Source: Antitrichia curtipendula (taxonomy: Eukaryota; Streptophyta; Bryopsida; Hypnales; Leucodontaceae). From it: a stretch of 64,000 bases of DNA. The DNA lies in the NCBI GenBank assembly GCA_951230915.1, contig OX579635.1:38936001-39000000 (forward strand), read 5' to 3'. The position numbers were made by a program, and so were the translations under genes. The notes beneath the pieces are model-generated. The model made no database searches and had not been told where the DNA came from. It saw only the letters and a program-made list of their open reading frames with translations. Below are positions 38,493-50,612 of the stretch, piece after piece (the stretch's first letter is position 1; each line of letters starts with the position of its first letter).

Positions 38493-39081
38493 TTAACCCC
38501 TAAAATCCCAAGGATGTTTTCTGCCAAAAACCACTCAAAATTACCACTTTTGTTGTATTCACTTAAGGAAACCAATTTTTTTTGTTTTGGGGGGAATTCA
38601 ACCGTAGGATCTTGTACTTAACTTGTCTGAGATCATGTAGTAAAAATTTCATCAAATTCCACCGTACGGATTGGAAGATATTAGCATTCAAAGTTGAACA
38701 AAAAGTTTTTTTTCAAGATGATGCTTAAATTGCCCAAAAAACTAAGATTGTCCATAACTTTCTCATCCCTAGTCCAAATAGAATGAATCAAAGCTCCACG
38801 TATAGGTAAAAACATAATATTTTAGGAAAAAAATTCAAAAAAAATAATTTTGACTTTTTGTAATTTTTTTTGGGCTGCCCGCCAATCTCCATTTTTTGCT
38901 CATTGTGCCATAATTTTTTCATCCGGCATCCAATTGAAATAAAAATTATGTATCCACAAAGCTCTTGCAAAGCTACACAACCTCAAAAAATCTCAAAAAA
39001 TTTCACTTCAAATTGAGACAGTAGAAACCTACCCGGACCCAAATTGTCCCCCGAGGGGACAAGCGGGGTTTTAGGGGTTAA
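38493..39081 (+). mobile_element. TTAA-bounded repeat, family B copy 1 (589 bp)
   Basis: Starts TTAACCCCTAAAATCCC and ends GGGGTTTTAGGGGTTAA. It keeps family A landmarks near the left (CCGTAGGATCTTGTA) and a CCGTACGGATTGGAAGAT block, but it is shorter and has its own right end containing a CCCGAGGGGACAA block. It is noncoding. Confidence 0.75.
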
Positions 39082-40733
39082 TAATCTCTTATTATTTTTC
39101 CTTTTTTAAAATTAATTAATTGAAATTGAAAAAATTTCAAAATTTCAAAATTTTAGATTATTTTAAATTTCAAACCAACATTTTACAGCTTGGGGAATAA
39201 CTTTTAACTCAGGTTTTTGTATTCTTCACCTCTATGGTCTAATTTGGAGCCTTTGATTGCAGATATGAATTCAAAATTTTCAAATTTATCCACAAATATT
39301 TTGTTAAAATGATAATATTAATCCCGCCGTTTTTCCATTCATTTTTTAAGACTGGTATAGATTTCAAACTACATGAATTAAACCTAAAAGTGCCAAGTTT
39401 GTAGAATATTGCCATTTTAACAAAATATTCGTTTTCCACGTGTTGCAAATAAAAAATTCCGGTTTTTCGTTGGGGGCCGGCAATGAGGTGGGGAATTCAC
39501 CCTGGCCGTCCGTCATCCACACGATCAGAACCCGTTGGTGGTGGCAAGTGGTTCGCTTGATTTCGGGGAAGATGCCTTAAGTTACGGAGTACTTTGTTTT
39601 TCGAGCCAGTGACCATTTTCAGCTCAATCATGCTTGCCGACTAGCTACTGCCGACGAACTTGTTTGTCTGCAACACTGAATTTGCAGTCCTGCCCATGAA
39701 ATGAACCTCCTTCTTAAATCCTTGTTACACAAATGGACTTGAGCAGATGAGCCGCATACTCTTCTTGCTGCCTTCAGTCAAGAGTGTTGCTGTTCGAATC
39801 GTTCTCTCGCTCAGGTGCGTCGATCATCTCTGAACATGAACTCTGCTACAATTCTTTCAAAAGCAATCGACTGATCGTGTGTGTGTGTGTGTGTGTGTCT
39901 CTGTTTCGGTCTGCATGTGCTGATCCTGGAGGTTGATATGAATTGCTGATATGATTTGCGATTGGAGGGTGTCACAGTTGTTCATGATTTCAGTCCACTT
40001 TGACGTTTCTTTCTGAATTCATCGATGCGCAGTCATGTTCTCCAGAATTGAGTTTTAAAGTGTATGTGAGGTCCCTTGTAAAAATTTCCAGTTGTGTTGC
40101 CCAAATCCGCTCTACCGTAACTGATTCTTGGATTGTAAGTCTTGAAATCCCCTGTAACAACCTTATAATTGGAGGTGTCAGGGTTCTTCAAGCTTTCTAG
40201 TGCGAGACTTTCCTTTTCAGCCCCACGATTTAAGGTCTCCTCAAAATTTCTCGTAGAAATACTACCGGTTAGAGGAGTTTGAGACTTGTGCTGTTGTAGA
40301 GTAGAAAGCTCGCTCTCTGACACCCCTTACTACGATGTTCGACTTCTGGTCGAAAATTGCAGCATGAAGGTGAAGAACCTGTCTAGTGCGTGCGGGATTT
40401 GATCTCCATTTCTTGAGTAGAGATTGAATTCCCTGGCTCTCATTGGCGGTCTTACAAGAAGCAGTTCGTTTCTTTGGTTCAACTCACATCTGTTCATGCC
40501 ATTCAGCACAAGAGGAAGCGCCACTTGTATTACTTTTTGCAAAGGATTATTCATACGTACTTGCTTGCCATGATTCTCCAGCAATAATTTGCAATTGTTT
40601 GAAGCATCCCTCCACCATACCATGTTTTCTGAGCTTCTGGAAATGGTTCACTTCATGCCACTCAACATACGATAAAGAGAGTGGATGGTAACATACGTGC
40701 AGATTCCACCTATCGATTTGGAGAACATCCAAG
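39082..40733 (+). promoter_or_regulatory. Upstream region and probable leader of the ubiquitin-RING gene, with (GT)11
   Basis: The stretch becomes less AT-rich after about 39450, as expected for a promoter and 5' leader. It has a GT dinucleotide run at 39877-39898. An isolated GCCATTTTAAC motif near 39411 resembles one end of the GGGCAATTTC MITE family. No coding exon was identified upstream of the ATG at 40734; a 5' UTR intron is possible. Confidence 0.35.
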
Positions 40734-41885
40734 ATGCAGATATTTGCGAAGTCCCAGGCCGGCAAAACCATCACGCTCGATGTGGAAAGCACCGACACCA
40801 TTGAGCATGTGAAAACCAAGATTCAGGTCCGAGAAGGGATCCCCCCGAACCACCAGAGACTCATCATCCGGGGTTTGCAGTTGGACGACAGACGCACTCT
40901 CGGCGACTACGGTGTCGAGAAAGAAGACACCCTGCACGTGCTGCTTCGGCTGCGCGGTGGAAATGGAGCAGATCCCACGCTCTTCGTGGATTTGGAGAAC
41001 GCAAGCTCCTTGAAGACGGCCCCCTTCATCAATACCTCAAAGCCGTGGCGCAGGGTGTCGAAAGGCTTGAACGTGGAAGGCCTCTGCACCAACGGCTCCT
41101 GCAAGGCGTTCGGCCAGCAGGTCATTTGCGTCAAAGGCTACGTCATTTTCAACCTCACAGAGCGGGAAGACAACCACTGCCCCGCTTGCAGCCAAACCGT
41201 GAAGGCCGTCACTTGCTCCTTCTCCGATTGCGTGTGGATGTACGAAGGACGGAAGGCCGCACCTAAGCTCGCGCCCAAGGCAACTACCTGCATAGCTCGC
41301 GCGGGAGGTTACTGTCGCCCATTCTCTTTCGGTGCAAGAATCGTCAACCACTTCACGCGCTGTTTGAAGCCAAACGAAGCCCCAGAGCCCGAAACTCCAG
41401 AACCGGTCAAGGACATGGCCCCTCTCGCGGCAGCTAAGCGGGAGATCGTGAGTCCCTGGTACACAGCTGAGGACCGCTACGAGTACTTCGAAACCATCGA
41501 CAACATCGTGGGATGGGAATCGCTGGTCATCATCGCTAAGCCACGTCTGATCTCGGGACTTGACGACAAGCGCCACCGGCATCCTGCCGCAAGCGAAGAG
41601 ACCTCCGATAATGAGGACACTCCATCGGGATGTGTGGTATCGGTGGATTCCTCTTGCCCGATCTGTTTCGGCGGACTGAAACAGAAGAGGAAACGCATAA
41701 CCGCGTGCGGACATACGTTTCATGCAGATTGCGTCACGCAGTGGAGGTGTAGCGGAGGCAATTCCTGCCCGATGTGCAGATTGCCTCTAGATCGGCTCAC
41801 TAACTGGACCGAAACCTTAAGACCTAAATTCCCAATAACTCAAGACCCAGCTCCAAGGAGTGAGAAAGAAGGCCGGGACCAGTGA
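40734..41885 (+). CDS. Ubiquitin - Cys-pair module - RING-H2 fusion protein
   Basis: A single intronless frame of 383 codons starting [18 protein letters not shown]. Residues 1-76 align with ubiquitin without gaps and end LRLRGG. Conserved are K6, K11, K27, K29, I44, K63, H68 and Gly75-Gly76; K33 is Arg and K48 is Leu. Residues about 105-172 form a module with cysteine pairs C118/C123, C149/C152 and C161/C166 ([34 protein letters not shown]), probably zinc-binding. C308-C348 is a RING-H2 ([18 protein letters not shown]). The protein is likely an E3 ligase carrying its own ubiquitin-like domain. Whether a deubiquitinase can cut after Gly76 (next residue Asn) is open. GC content is clearly higher than the flanks. 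Confidence 0.9.
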   Translation: MQIFAKSQAGKTITLDVESTDTIEHVKTKIQVREGIPPNHQRLIIRGLQLDDRRTLGDYGVEKEDTLHVLLRLRGGNGADPTLFVDLENASSLKTAPFINTSKPWRRVSKGLNVEGLCTNGSCKAFGQQVICVKGYVIFNLTEREDNHCPACSQTVKAVTCSFSDCVWMYEGRKAAPKLAPKATTCIARAGGYCRPFSFGARIVNHFTRCLKPNEAPEPETPEPVKDMAPLAAAKREIVSPWYTAEDRYEYFETIDNIVGWESLVIIAKPRLISGLDDKRHRHPAASEETSDNEDTPSGCVVSVDSSCPICFGGLKQKRKRITACGHTFHADCVTQWRCSGGNSCPMCRLPLDRLTNWTETLRPKFPITQDPAPRSEKEGRDQ

Positions 41886-41905
41886 AGATAAGAGTTTGTT
41901 CAGAT

Positions 41906-42031
41906 GGGCAGTTTCATTAAAATGGCGGCATTCCAGAACTTTGGCAATTTTATATCTATATCTGTCCTAGATGTTTAGACCAATTGTTCTGAAAGTGGCG
42001 GATTTTATATGCCATTTTAATGGAATTCGTC
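41906..42031. mobile_element. Short MITE of the GGGCAATTTC family in the 3' flank
   Basis: Starts GGGCAGTTTCATTAAAATGG and ends with an imperfect reverse complement containing CCATTTTAATGGAATTC. It is a shorter relative of the element at 21471-21787. It begins 20 bp after the stop codon of the ubiquitin-RING gene, so it is probably transcribed as 3' UTR. Confidence 0.65.
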
Positions 42032-42908
42032 ATTCAAGATCCCTTGTTAATCCTTAAGGGTGTGTGAATCTCAATTTGGGTTACAAACATGGGTTTTTTA
42101 ATGTGTATTTGACATAGAAGGTGCATGAGTTTACATGTATACTAATTACAAAAGTTTTTTTTCCATGTTGAGCCAGATTCAATGACACATGGCACTTCCA
42201 ATTTAGAACATTATTGCACCTACTATATGACTCAGAAGTTGCAAGATGGTCAGTTATTCTACATTTATATTGTTGTATTCAAACATGATAAAGGTTTAGA
42301 AATTAAAATGATCTCCAAATGAAAACATTAGTTGTTGAATCTTCAATCTAATGGTGTAACTATGACTTCTCATATTTTGTATTTTAAGAATAAAATACTA
42401 GACATACATTTGGTCCCTATCAAATGTTTAAGGATTATAACTAGTGTTGCTTGGATATGGTATATTCATCTTAGATTGTGGTTCATTTAAGATATCCAAT
42501 TGGTAATTGCCATCTCCCATTAGGACTCTAATTTGAAGGTGTTAATGAGACCTTAGAGAGGCTTGTAGAACTCTATAAAAAATTTACAAGACATAGAGAG
42601 ACAAAGATAGCATTAAAATAAATTTCTCCTCTAAGATGGTAGACTCTATGTTATGTGAGGTTTGGACTATTATGTTGGTAGATTAGTATATATAAAACAC
42701 ATGTTTTTATGGCAATCATATATATATATTTGGTTCTCGTAAGACTATTTGTTGTATATGTGGATATTTGTATTTGTTTGTGTGTGTTTATATGTGTATG
42801 AACCTCAATTGTGTACAATGCCCTAAATTTTTTGTCTTTAATTATACAATCCTTCATTAAGTATTGCGGAAGAAGCTAATTCTTAAAAATTGAACCAACT
42901 GTCAACTT
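42032..42908. other. AT-rich intergenic DNA
   Basis: No gene or element recognised; short TATATA runs lie near 42690-42730. Confidence 0.5.
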
Positions 42909-44228
42909 TTAATCCCTAAAGTTCCATTGTCCCCTTAGGGGACAAAATGGATTTTGGACAGGCTCCTATGGCCTCAATATTTTTCATGATTTTCTGTATT
43001 TTTTTTGTGAAGATAGAAAAATACATTAGCTATCCAAAATATAATTTTTATTTCAATCACAGCCCAAGAGCAAAAATTATGGCACAAAAAGTTATTTTTA
43101 AAATTTGGCGGCGAGAAAAACTTAAAGTAAAAAATCATAATTTATTTTTATTTTTTATAGATTATGTTTTCAAGTACATGGAAAGATTTGATTTATTCTA
43201 TTTGGATTTGTTATGTGAAAATTATGCACAATCTTGTTTTTTGGGCAATTAGAGCATTTTTTTGAAGAAATAACTTATAGAATTCATCTTTGACCTCAAT
43301 TTTCACAATTTAAGAAAAAAATCACAAGGTTAAGGTCTCTTGCTAGGACAATCTCACCATTGAGATTAGTGTATTTCAATTCCATCTTAGAGCTATTAAC
43401 AATCTAGATTTTCCTTCAATCTTGAACCTACTTCTACTGAACAATTTTTTAATGATTGAGTGAAAACTAAGAGTTTTTTATTTTTTATTTTTTTACCTAG
43501 ATTCCAAACTCAAATTTTTATATTATAAAATTCAAAATCAATAGAGCAAAGATTATAAGTTATGGAGGTTCAAAGCCAGAAAATGTAGATGAGCAAGGTG
43601 CAAAAGAACTTGTTTCCTTCACTTTAAATGCAAATATCTTGCAATCTACACAGTCAAAATTTTTAAAATTTCTTCCACACATTCTTAGACTAAAGTAGAA
43701 ACACCCATACTTGATCATTTAAGCAATTTTGCGACACATGATGATGAGTATGAGGGGATGCATATATTTCCTATCTAGAATGATAGGAAATATGGAGACT
43801 ATAATTTTTTTGTAATTTTATTTCCAAAATTGAAATTACTATATTTTTTGGAAGCCAAAAGTGGTTAGAGCCCATAGCCAATGCTCATTCAAGAACTACT
43901 TTCTCGCTCATTACTTCCTACTTTCTTGCTCACTACTTTGGAACATGTGTCATCATCCAATTTGTTCCAACCTTGAAAAGGAAAAAAAAACGCATTCCAA
44001 AATTGGATTGAAAATCTATTACAGCCATGGTTGGAAATAGATGCATGCTACAAGTTGGATATAAGACCCCGGTTGGGTATAGGCATTTCTACCTTAGTCT
44101 AGTTCAAGATCCTACGGTTAGATATGCAAAAAAAATATTTTAATTTTAATTTTTTGCTCTATACTATAGAAATGATAGTTTTGAATGTTTTTTTGATGGA
44201 AAAGAGGCCTTGGGACTTTAGGAATTAA
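42909..44228 (-). mobile_element. TTAA-bounded repeat, family B copy 2 (inverted, about 1.3 kb)
   Basis: Bounded by TTAATCCCTAAAGTTCC and GGGACTTTAGGAATTAA. Its left part holds CCCCTTAGGGGACAA, the reverse complement of the right part of family B copy 1; its right part holds the reverse complement of CCGTAGGATCTTG. So it is a minus-orientation copy, longer than copy 1 because of extra sequence in the middle. It is noncoding. Confidence 0.7.
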
Positions 44229-45041
44229 TGAAGGTCTTTTGTTGTAGGAAATTTTTAAGGAAAAGTGAAATGTCAAGCACACTTTTATCATAGAAAAGGC
44301 AAGTTTGGTTTCTTCATCTTCTAGTAAAGCATAAACCCTTTTAATGGTTCAAACTATAAACTAAAGAAAAATATCACAAACACTACTTTGCCAATGGATG
44401 GAATTGAAAGCACTGCATTAATAGAACACAAATGTAAAAGTTAATTTTACAAAATTCATAGTATACCTTTGATCCATGCATAGGATATACACCACTCTAA
44501 TCATGGTTGTCGAAGATGTTTTAGATTGGACTTACGTTGCTGGTTGGATTTTGAGACGAGGCTCACAAGTAGAAGGTTTGATTCTTTAGCAACCTTGACC
44601 CCATGTTATCCTGGTTGCTAGAAAATACTATTTGAGATACCCCAAATAGATAAAGTACAAGGTTAACTCCAATTTGAGAATCATATTTTTTAGTCATAGA
44701 TTAAATATTATATCCCAGTCAAAACTTGCTACAATGATGACCACATGGAATTCTAGGCAATATTGCAAATTTTTTACTCTAAAATTTAGAACATTTTTTC
44801 TTGATATTGTACTGGCCTCTTTGAGTTTAGATCAAGTTTTTTCATGAATATCATCCATTTCAAATGCATAATATATTATTAAATATTTCATTGTCATAAA
44901 GATGATTTTTACATCTCATATAAATGGTTTTCTTGTCTTTATTGTGCTCATCCAAACTAGTTGCATTCGTACTAAAGTGATGCATTCATCTAAAATAGCA
45001 TAACGTGCTCATCTATTTTGGACATTCATAACTTGTCAATA
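44229..45041. other. AT-rich intergenic DNA
   Basis: No gene or element recognised. Confidence 0.5.
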
Positions 45042-46056
45042 CACTACAAGAAAAGGGGACCCTAATCAACACAAGGTGAATTGATTTGTGTTGATTGTGA
45101 AAAAAGAGGAATTTCATGTGTTGATCCGGCCACTGCATTTCTTGACAAAATAGCAATCAACAAAAATGTGTTGATTGTGACCAAAAACAAAATTTGCTTA
45201 GTTAATTTGACAATCCATTAAACATACTCTAAGTAGAATTTCAAACCTCATTTTGGCATAGTAAAATAACTATTTTCTTAAAATTTTGAGCTCAAAAAAT
45301 GTGGAAAATCAAACCAAATTTCATCTCCAAAAATCCATGTGACATTTTGAGCCTCCAATAAAAAGTTATGGGCAAATTTCAGAGGGGTTGAAAGGAACAA
45401 TTTCTTTGACAATTAAAATTTTTCTTTGACGATTTGAAACTTCTTTTCTGAAATTTCTCTTTAAGTTTTGATTGGAGGCTTAAAATGTCAAATGGATTTT
45501 TGAAGATGAAATTGTATTTGATTTCCCACTTTTTTCAGTTCATAGTTTTTTGAAAAAAATTATTCTACTATGCCTAAATGAAATCTGAAATTCTACTTTA
45601 AGTACAATTCCTAGTTTTGACTAAATTGTAAGTGGTTGAGCTCCTACTCATCCTAATTTATATATTTCATATGGCTTGTTGTACCTCCTACCACCCCTCT
45701 TGTATAAAGAGCTTATCATCTTCTCTCTTCAAACAGCAGAGTAAGTGTTTGAATGTCTACAATAGTGTATATTGAACTACTTTGAATGTAGTGCTAAATT
45801 TTTTTAAATTAAATTTTATAGTCCTATGCATATGGCGGGTTTGCTGATGTGGTAGCCTTGCTTGCGTGGTGGTTTTTGCCTATGTGGCAGTCTCTATGGT
45901 GGATTTTTTAATATTACAAATTTGACCAAATCACGAAATAAAATCAACATAGTTGTGTTGATTAATCTTTGAATTAAGTTGTCCTAACCAACTAAAATAA
46001 CCAACATATATCAATTCATAATCATGTTGGTTCAGACCCTGTACTTTTTTGTAGTA
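45042..46056. mobile_element. Nonautonomous CACTA element, about 1.0 kb
   Basis: Left end CACTACAAGAAAAGG; right end is the complement of TACTACAAAAAAG, so one terminal base has changed. ATA is duplicated on both sides (45039-45041 and 46057-46059). Subterminal GTGTTGATT motifs repeat several times near the left end and recur near the right end, as known for CACTA transposase-binding regions. The centre carries an inverted repeat (about 45230-45360 against 45455-45600) related to that at 1018-1313. It has no coding capacity. Confidence 0.8.
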
Positions 46057-47742
46057 ATAACAATAACACTATGATCCACAAAACTCATCATTCATCTCTT
46101 TTTTGCAAACCAAATATTGCATTGACAAATCAATTGATCTTTTAAATATGACATAGGGGAATACATTTCTAAATTCATAAAAAACTAGCCTCTAAAAGTA
46201 TCAAAACACTTTGGCTTTGTAAACCTTAGTAGGTCTTCATATTGAAATATTCATACCTATTCAAATGTTCCAACATCAAGCACTAGCCATCTGGGAAGAG
46301 TACAACACAACAATCACCTTCCACCCACAATGCACATTTCAACTTCTTTCTGTAATATCGTCTATGCTATGCCACAAATGTATCCATAAAACAACACCAT
46401 CACTTTATCATTTTATTTTTTTTCCATTGTTGATGGCAATGCATGTTCAAGGGTAGCACTTTCTTTATTTGTCGAACTCAAGCAACTCATGCTCTATGCC
46501 AAGATGCATTGAATATAGACCCATTGATGTCAAAGATTGCAAGTTACTCCCAACCCCCTTTCCCTTGTGCAATTGCAATATTCTCATTTTCAAGATGGAA
46601 GATCCACACATACTTACTTATTAGGGTTTCTAGGGATAATGATGTTTGGTGGCAATTTTTTGGATGCATTAGAAGAGTCTCATTTGTTGCGTAAGTTTGT
46701 TGCTATTGTGGTTACAATGGCAATGTCTTTTTTGTGCTAGAAAGGTAACATTATGTCCAAGGTACTTTAATATACCTTGTAATCCATACATATGTGGATC
46801 AATTTTTTTATGGGGGTTATTTAGCTATTATTTTATAATAGCTAGGTTTCTATTTTTTTTCCTACTTCTAATTTTTGTCCAATTTCCACCCCCCTATGGT
46901 AGTTTAAATTGAAATTTAATGTGTTTAATATGTTTCTATTGTAATTCAAAAAATTATATGCAATATTAGGATTGATCAATACTTAGTACAACATGTACAC
47001 GCTCTAACTTGTGTTGAATACAACCCACACAAACAACATATACAGAGAAACATTATATATCAAACAATTCATATATTTGAATCATAAATGAACAGCAGGA
47101 GAAAAAACCATTGAAATTGAAAACCTCATAAGTAATATAATATTAGTTAAGCTTGACTTATGCATTTATAATTTCATTGGTTTAGATTCTTAAAATCATT
47201 TAAAATGTATTTGCCAGTAGATTGATTTTAGAGTTTAGATATTAAGTTATGGTACAACAAAAGCTCTTATCTAGAAACCCAAAATGAGATGTTATTAATT
47301 ATTTTGTCTATTTGCAGATACAAAATAGCAACTCCTCATGCAAGTTCTTCCCCTCTCTTTTAGACTCCTCCTCCTATAGATTTACAAATTATGTACTATA
47401 GATCATTAAAATGTAATACATAATAGTTGTAACATAGTAAGCTTCATAGTAGTGATGCTACAATAACTTGAATATTTTTTAAATTATTAATTATAACATT
47501 CAAAATATATCCTATAGTAGGTCTCATGTTGTTTCTAAAGTAACCATTAGTGAAGTACCTGAGCATCATGTGCATGCAACTATCTTGAAATTTGCCATGT
47601 TCTAAAAGGGCAAATTGTGACGAAACTGAAATATTGATGGACAAAGGCACTTCCTTAGGAGCACCTTCTAGTTGCTATCAACTTTCTAGTTTTGACTCCA
47701 ATTTGTGAAAGCAATCCGTCTATCAATGGATATACATTCTCC
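46057..47742. other. AT-rich intergenic DNA
   Basis: No gene or element recognised. Plus frames at 46265-46912 overlap each other and show no motif. Confidence 0.5.
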
Positions 47743-47946
47743 CACTACAAGAAACCCATGTCTAAGCAAACGAATTTTGTTGGATCCAATGTAGTAACCC
47801 ATGTTTTTATGTCAACAATGATGTCCAATGCGACATCTTCATGTTGTATTGGACATCATTGTTGACATAAAAACATGGGTTACTACATTGGATGTTCAAC
47901 AAAATCCGTTTGCTTAGACATTAGAAAACACTAGTTTCTTATAGTG
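47743..47946. mobile_element. CACTA-type hairpin MITE, 204 bp
   Basis: Starts CACTACAAGAAACCCATG and ends TTTCTTATAGTG. The two halves are complementary over most of the length (GTAACCCATGTTTTTATG against CATAAAAACATGGGTTAC). The flanking triplets are TCC and CCC, an imperfect 3 bp duplication. Noncoding. Confidence 0.8.
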
Positions 47947-50612
47947 CCCCATAGCTTGAGATCCAAATAACAAGTTGTCCTCAAGCTTTAACTTCGTGAT
48001 AATAGCCTTCAGAATTGTACAATCTTCATTGGATCTTATTGTGACAAAACAACATTGATTGTTGTCACCATTGACGGATTTGTCAATGGAAGTATTGTAT
48101 TGCACTAGAGAAGCTCTTGAGTAGGTTGACTATTTACAGATGACCACTAATTCATAAATTACATATTCATAAATTACATAATCAGTTGTTGACTTTTCAA
48201 TGCTAATGTGGCACCCTCTCATTGGCAACTCGTCACCATTGCCATTACAAGTTGCAACTCATAATTTTCTTTCCTTTCAACTTGCTTCCTACACCCTTGG
48301 ATCATGAAGATCAAAGATTGTGATTGAAAAAAGTACAACCAGTTATGTATGATAATCTATTTGCCGCTAGCACGGCTCATCGGTTATCTAATATATAACT
48401 AACAACAAGACTAAATATGAGCTATTACCAACCTATATAGAGAGAGAGAATATTTGAGGACACCCCATGATTGGGTCCATTCTAACGATGCTTCATCTTC
48501 TGTCACAATTACAGACTTTTTCCCATGAATTTTTCTAAATTCTACTGCCTAGTCAATACCGTCACATGTATAAGATCATGAATTTGTTGTATAACCTTCA
48601 TTACTGCACTTATCGTGTCAATCAATAAGGTTTCATAACTGCCGTGTCCATATGTAGTTGATTTGCTTACCACCCCAACATTTCAGAAAATCAAGAGTTG
48701 TAAGGCTTGGAAATGAAATCAGCATTGCTAGATTGGTATGATCCTAGTTCTACTATGCCGATCAGTCATAGCTTTCACTCTTAGTTAACTTTAACACAAA
48801 ATTAGGCATCTGTCAAGTTTTTCAATATCAGTGACAGAACAAAAGACCATTAACATATAACTAGTAACCATCTAGCCACACTAACAGGCTTGGTTTTTGA
48901 GCTGGTTTTTGCCTCAGAAAAGCAAAACCGGCCCCATTCTTGCAATCCAGAGCTTAAGTTGAAGGAGCTACCTCACCTGCACCCATGGCCACAAAACAGA
49001 CACACAATCAGTTTTCGGTCGTATGCAAGGTGTCTACAACAGTACTCCAGTTGTCATCTTTGTCACAACAATAGCAATAGAGTTAGAATGGTAAATTTCA
49101 GTAATTTACTATCATCTTTCATCTACTATCATCTTTCATCTATCATCATAAAAGCACTACTATCATCTTTTGTTTTACTCCCTTGAAAGATTGTCATATT
49201 AACCTTGTTAGCCATCATTGTTGAGGTAACTATTTGGTCCCGTTGTCACCACGCACCCTCAAGCGTGCGTTGCAGATCCTAGTACCCTATTCACTTGCAC
49301 TCACTGGCGCTCAATGATCAAGCTAACTACACCCCACACCTAACTGTGTCACTGCAGACAGTGTAATAAGCTCTTTGTCTTGACGTCAGAGAGACTGATT
49401 TTTGTGAAAACTAATGTTCACGTAGTTGTGGTGCTTTTAGAGTGTATGTTTAGGGCATCTGTATCGTTCAAAATCCTGTTTTTAAAAAAACAGTAAATTC
49501 TGCAGTCCCACCTTAGTGCCGCCACTGCTAAGGGTCTGACAGTAGTCTTATTGTCAATCTTCCCCAGTGGTGTCCGTTATGACCAATGCGGTTCACAGTA
49601 ATTAATCCATTCAGATTGAATTTGATATACTGCTTGTAGTGGTTATAGTGTGTTTTAATGTCTTTTAATAGTGTAAGGCCAAGCTTAATGCTTTTGTGGA
49701 GAAAATCATTTATTGCCTCAAAAATGGAGCTCCTAACTTAGCATTTTCCAGACTAAACTTCCATGACCCTATTTGGTGATGGCCAAACGAAAATGGTCCA
49801 GTGGTGAATTAGGTAAAAAACAAAAATATTTTCAGAAAATCTTAAACAATCTTACAATAGCTTGACTAAGCTCGAGAGAGGGAGAGAGAGATTGATTGAT
49901 TGCCAAAACGTTGGGCGGGTTCATTTTGCAATAAAATGAAAATAAAATGTATCTTCTCCTCTTAGGGCCTTTGCCTTCATGGATACTATTAGGATGGCCA
50001 TGTCATGGGGAACAATCCCGCATCCATTTTAAAGCTCCAACATATGCAAATTGGTGTTCTAAAATTCCATATACTATACATTCACCCTTCCATTTGCATC
50101 AAGATGCGTACATTGTTTGGCTACTCCCATTCGGTTGATCATCTTTGTACATAATTTAGTTGGATGTTCCTTGTATTATCACATAATTAACAAATGTTGT
50201 TATATGTGCTTGGACAATAAGGATGCTTTTGCACTTGCTGTGCTTAGTAAGCAAATGGCAGTGAACATGAGGATGTTGTTTGCCCCACCACTTTCAAGAT
50301 GGGGTTGCATGTCTCTTCTCATAAGATAGTTAGGTTATTTGTTTTGTTTGTTATGGACCATGTATCCCCTTATCATGTTCTTAGTACTATCAGAAAGCCC
50401 TTAGTGAGGAAAGGTGCACGGACTTTATTTGCACGTACTATGGGAAAGTTTTGAATTTTTTTTGTTATGGATCTTAAATTATCCTAAATTATGGATCTTT
50501 TGTTCATTTCTTTGCCATGTCCCTTTTGCTTTTGTCTTGTAATTTACTTTACTTGTAGCATAGTTTTTTTCTTTTTTTTTATGCTTTAATAAAATTTTAC
50601 TTTATAATATGC
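47947..50612. other. Intergenic DNA, no gene recognised
   Basis: Only a short run of ATCATCTTTCATCT units at about 49115-49170 stands out. Frames of 60-100 codons here show no domain. Confidence 0.45.

Noticed and set aside
40443..40691. Upstream coding exon for the ubiquitin-RING gene
   Set aside because: Frames here have no similarity to any domain, and the ubiquitin begins with its own canonical methionine at 40734.
41037..41723. 228-codon minus-strand frame opposite the ubiquitin-RING gene
   Set aside because: It is a shadow of the GC-rich coding strand; no domain, and the plus-strand protein is clear.
46265..46912. Cluster of small plus-strand frames at 46.3-46.9 kb
   Set aside because: They overlap one another in different phases and have low-complexity hydrophobic composition typical of AT-rich noise.
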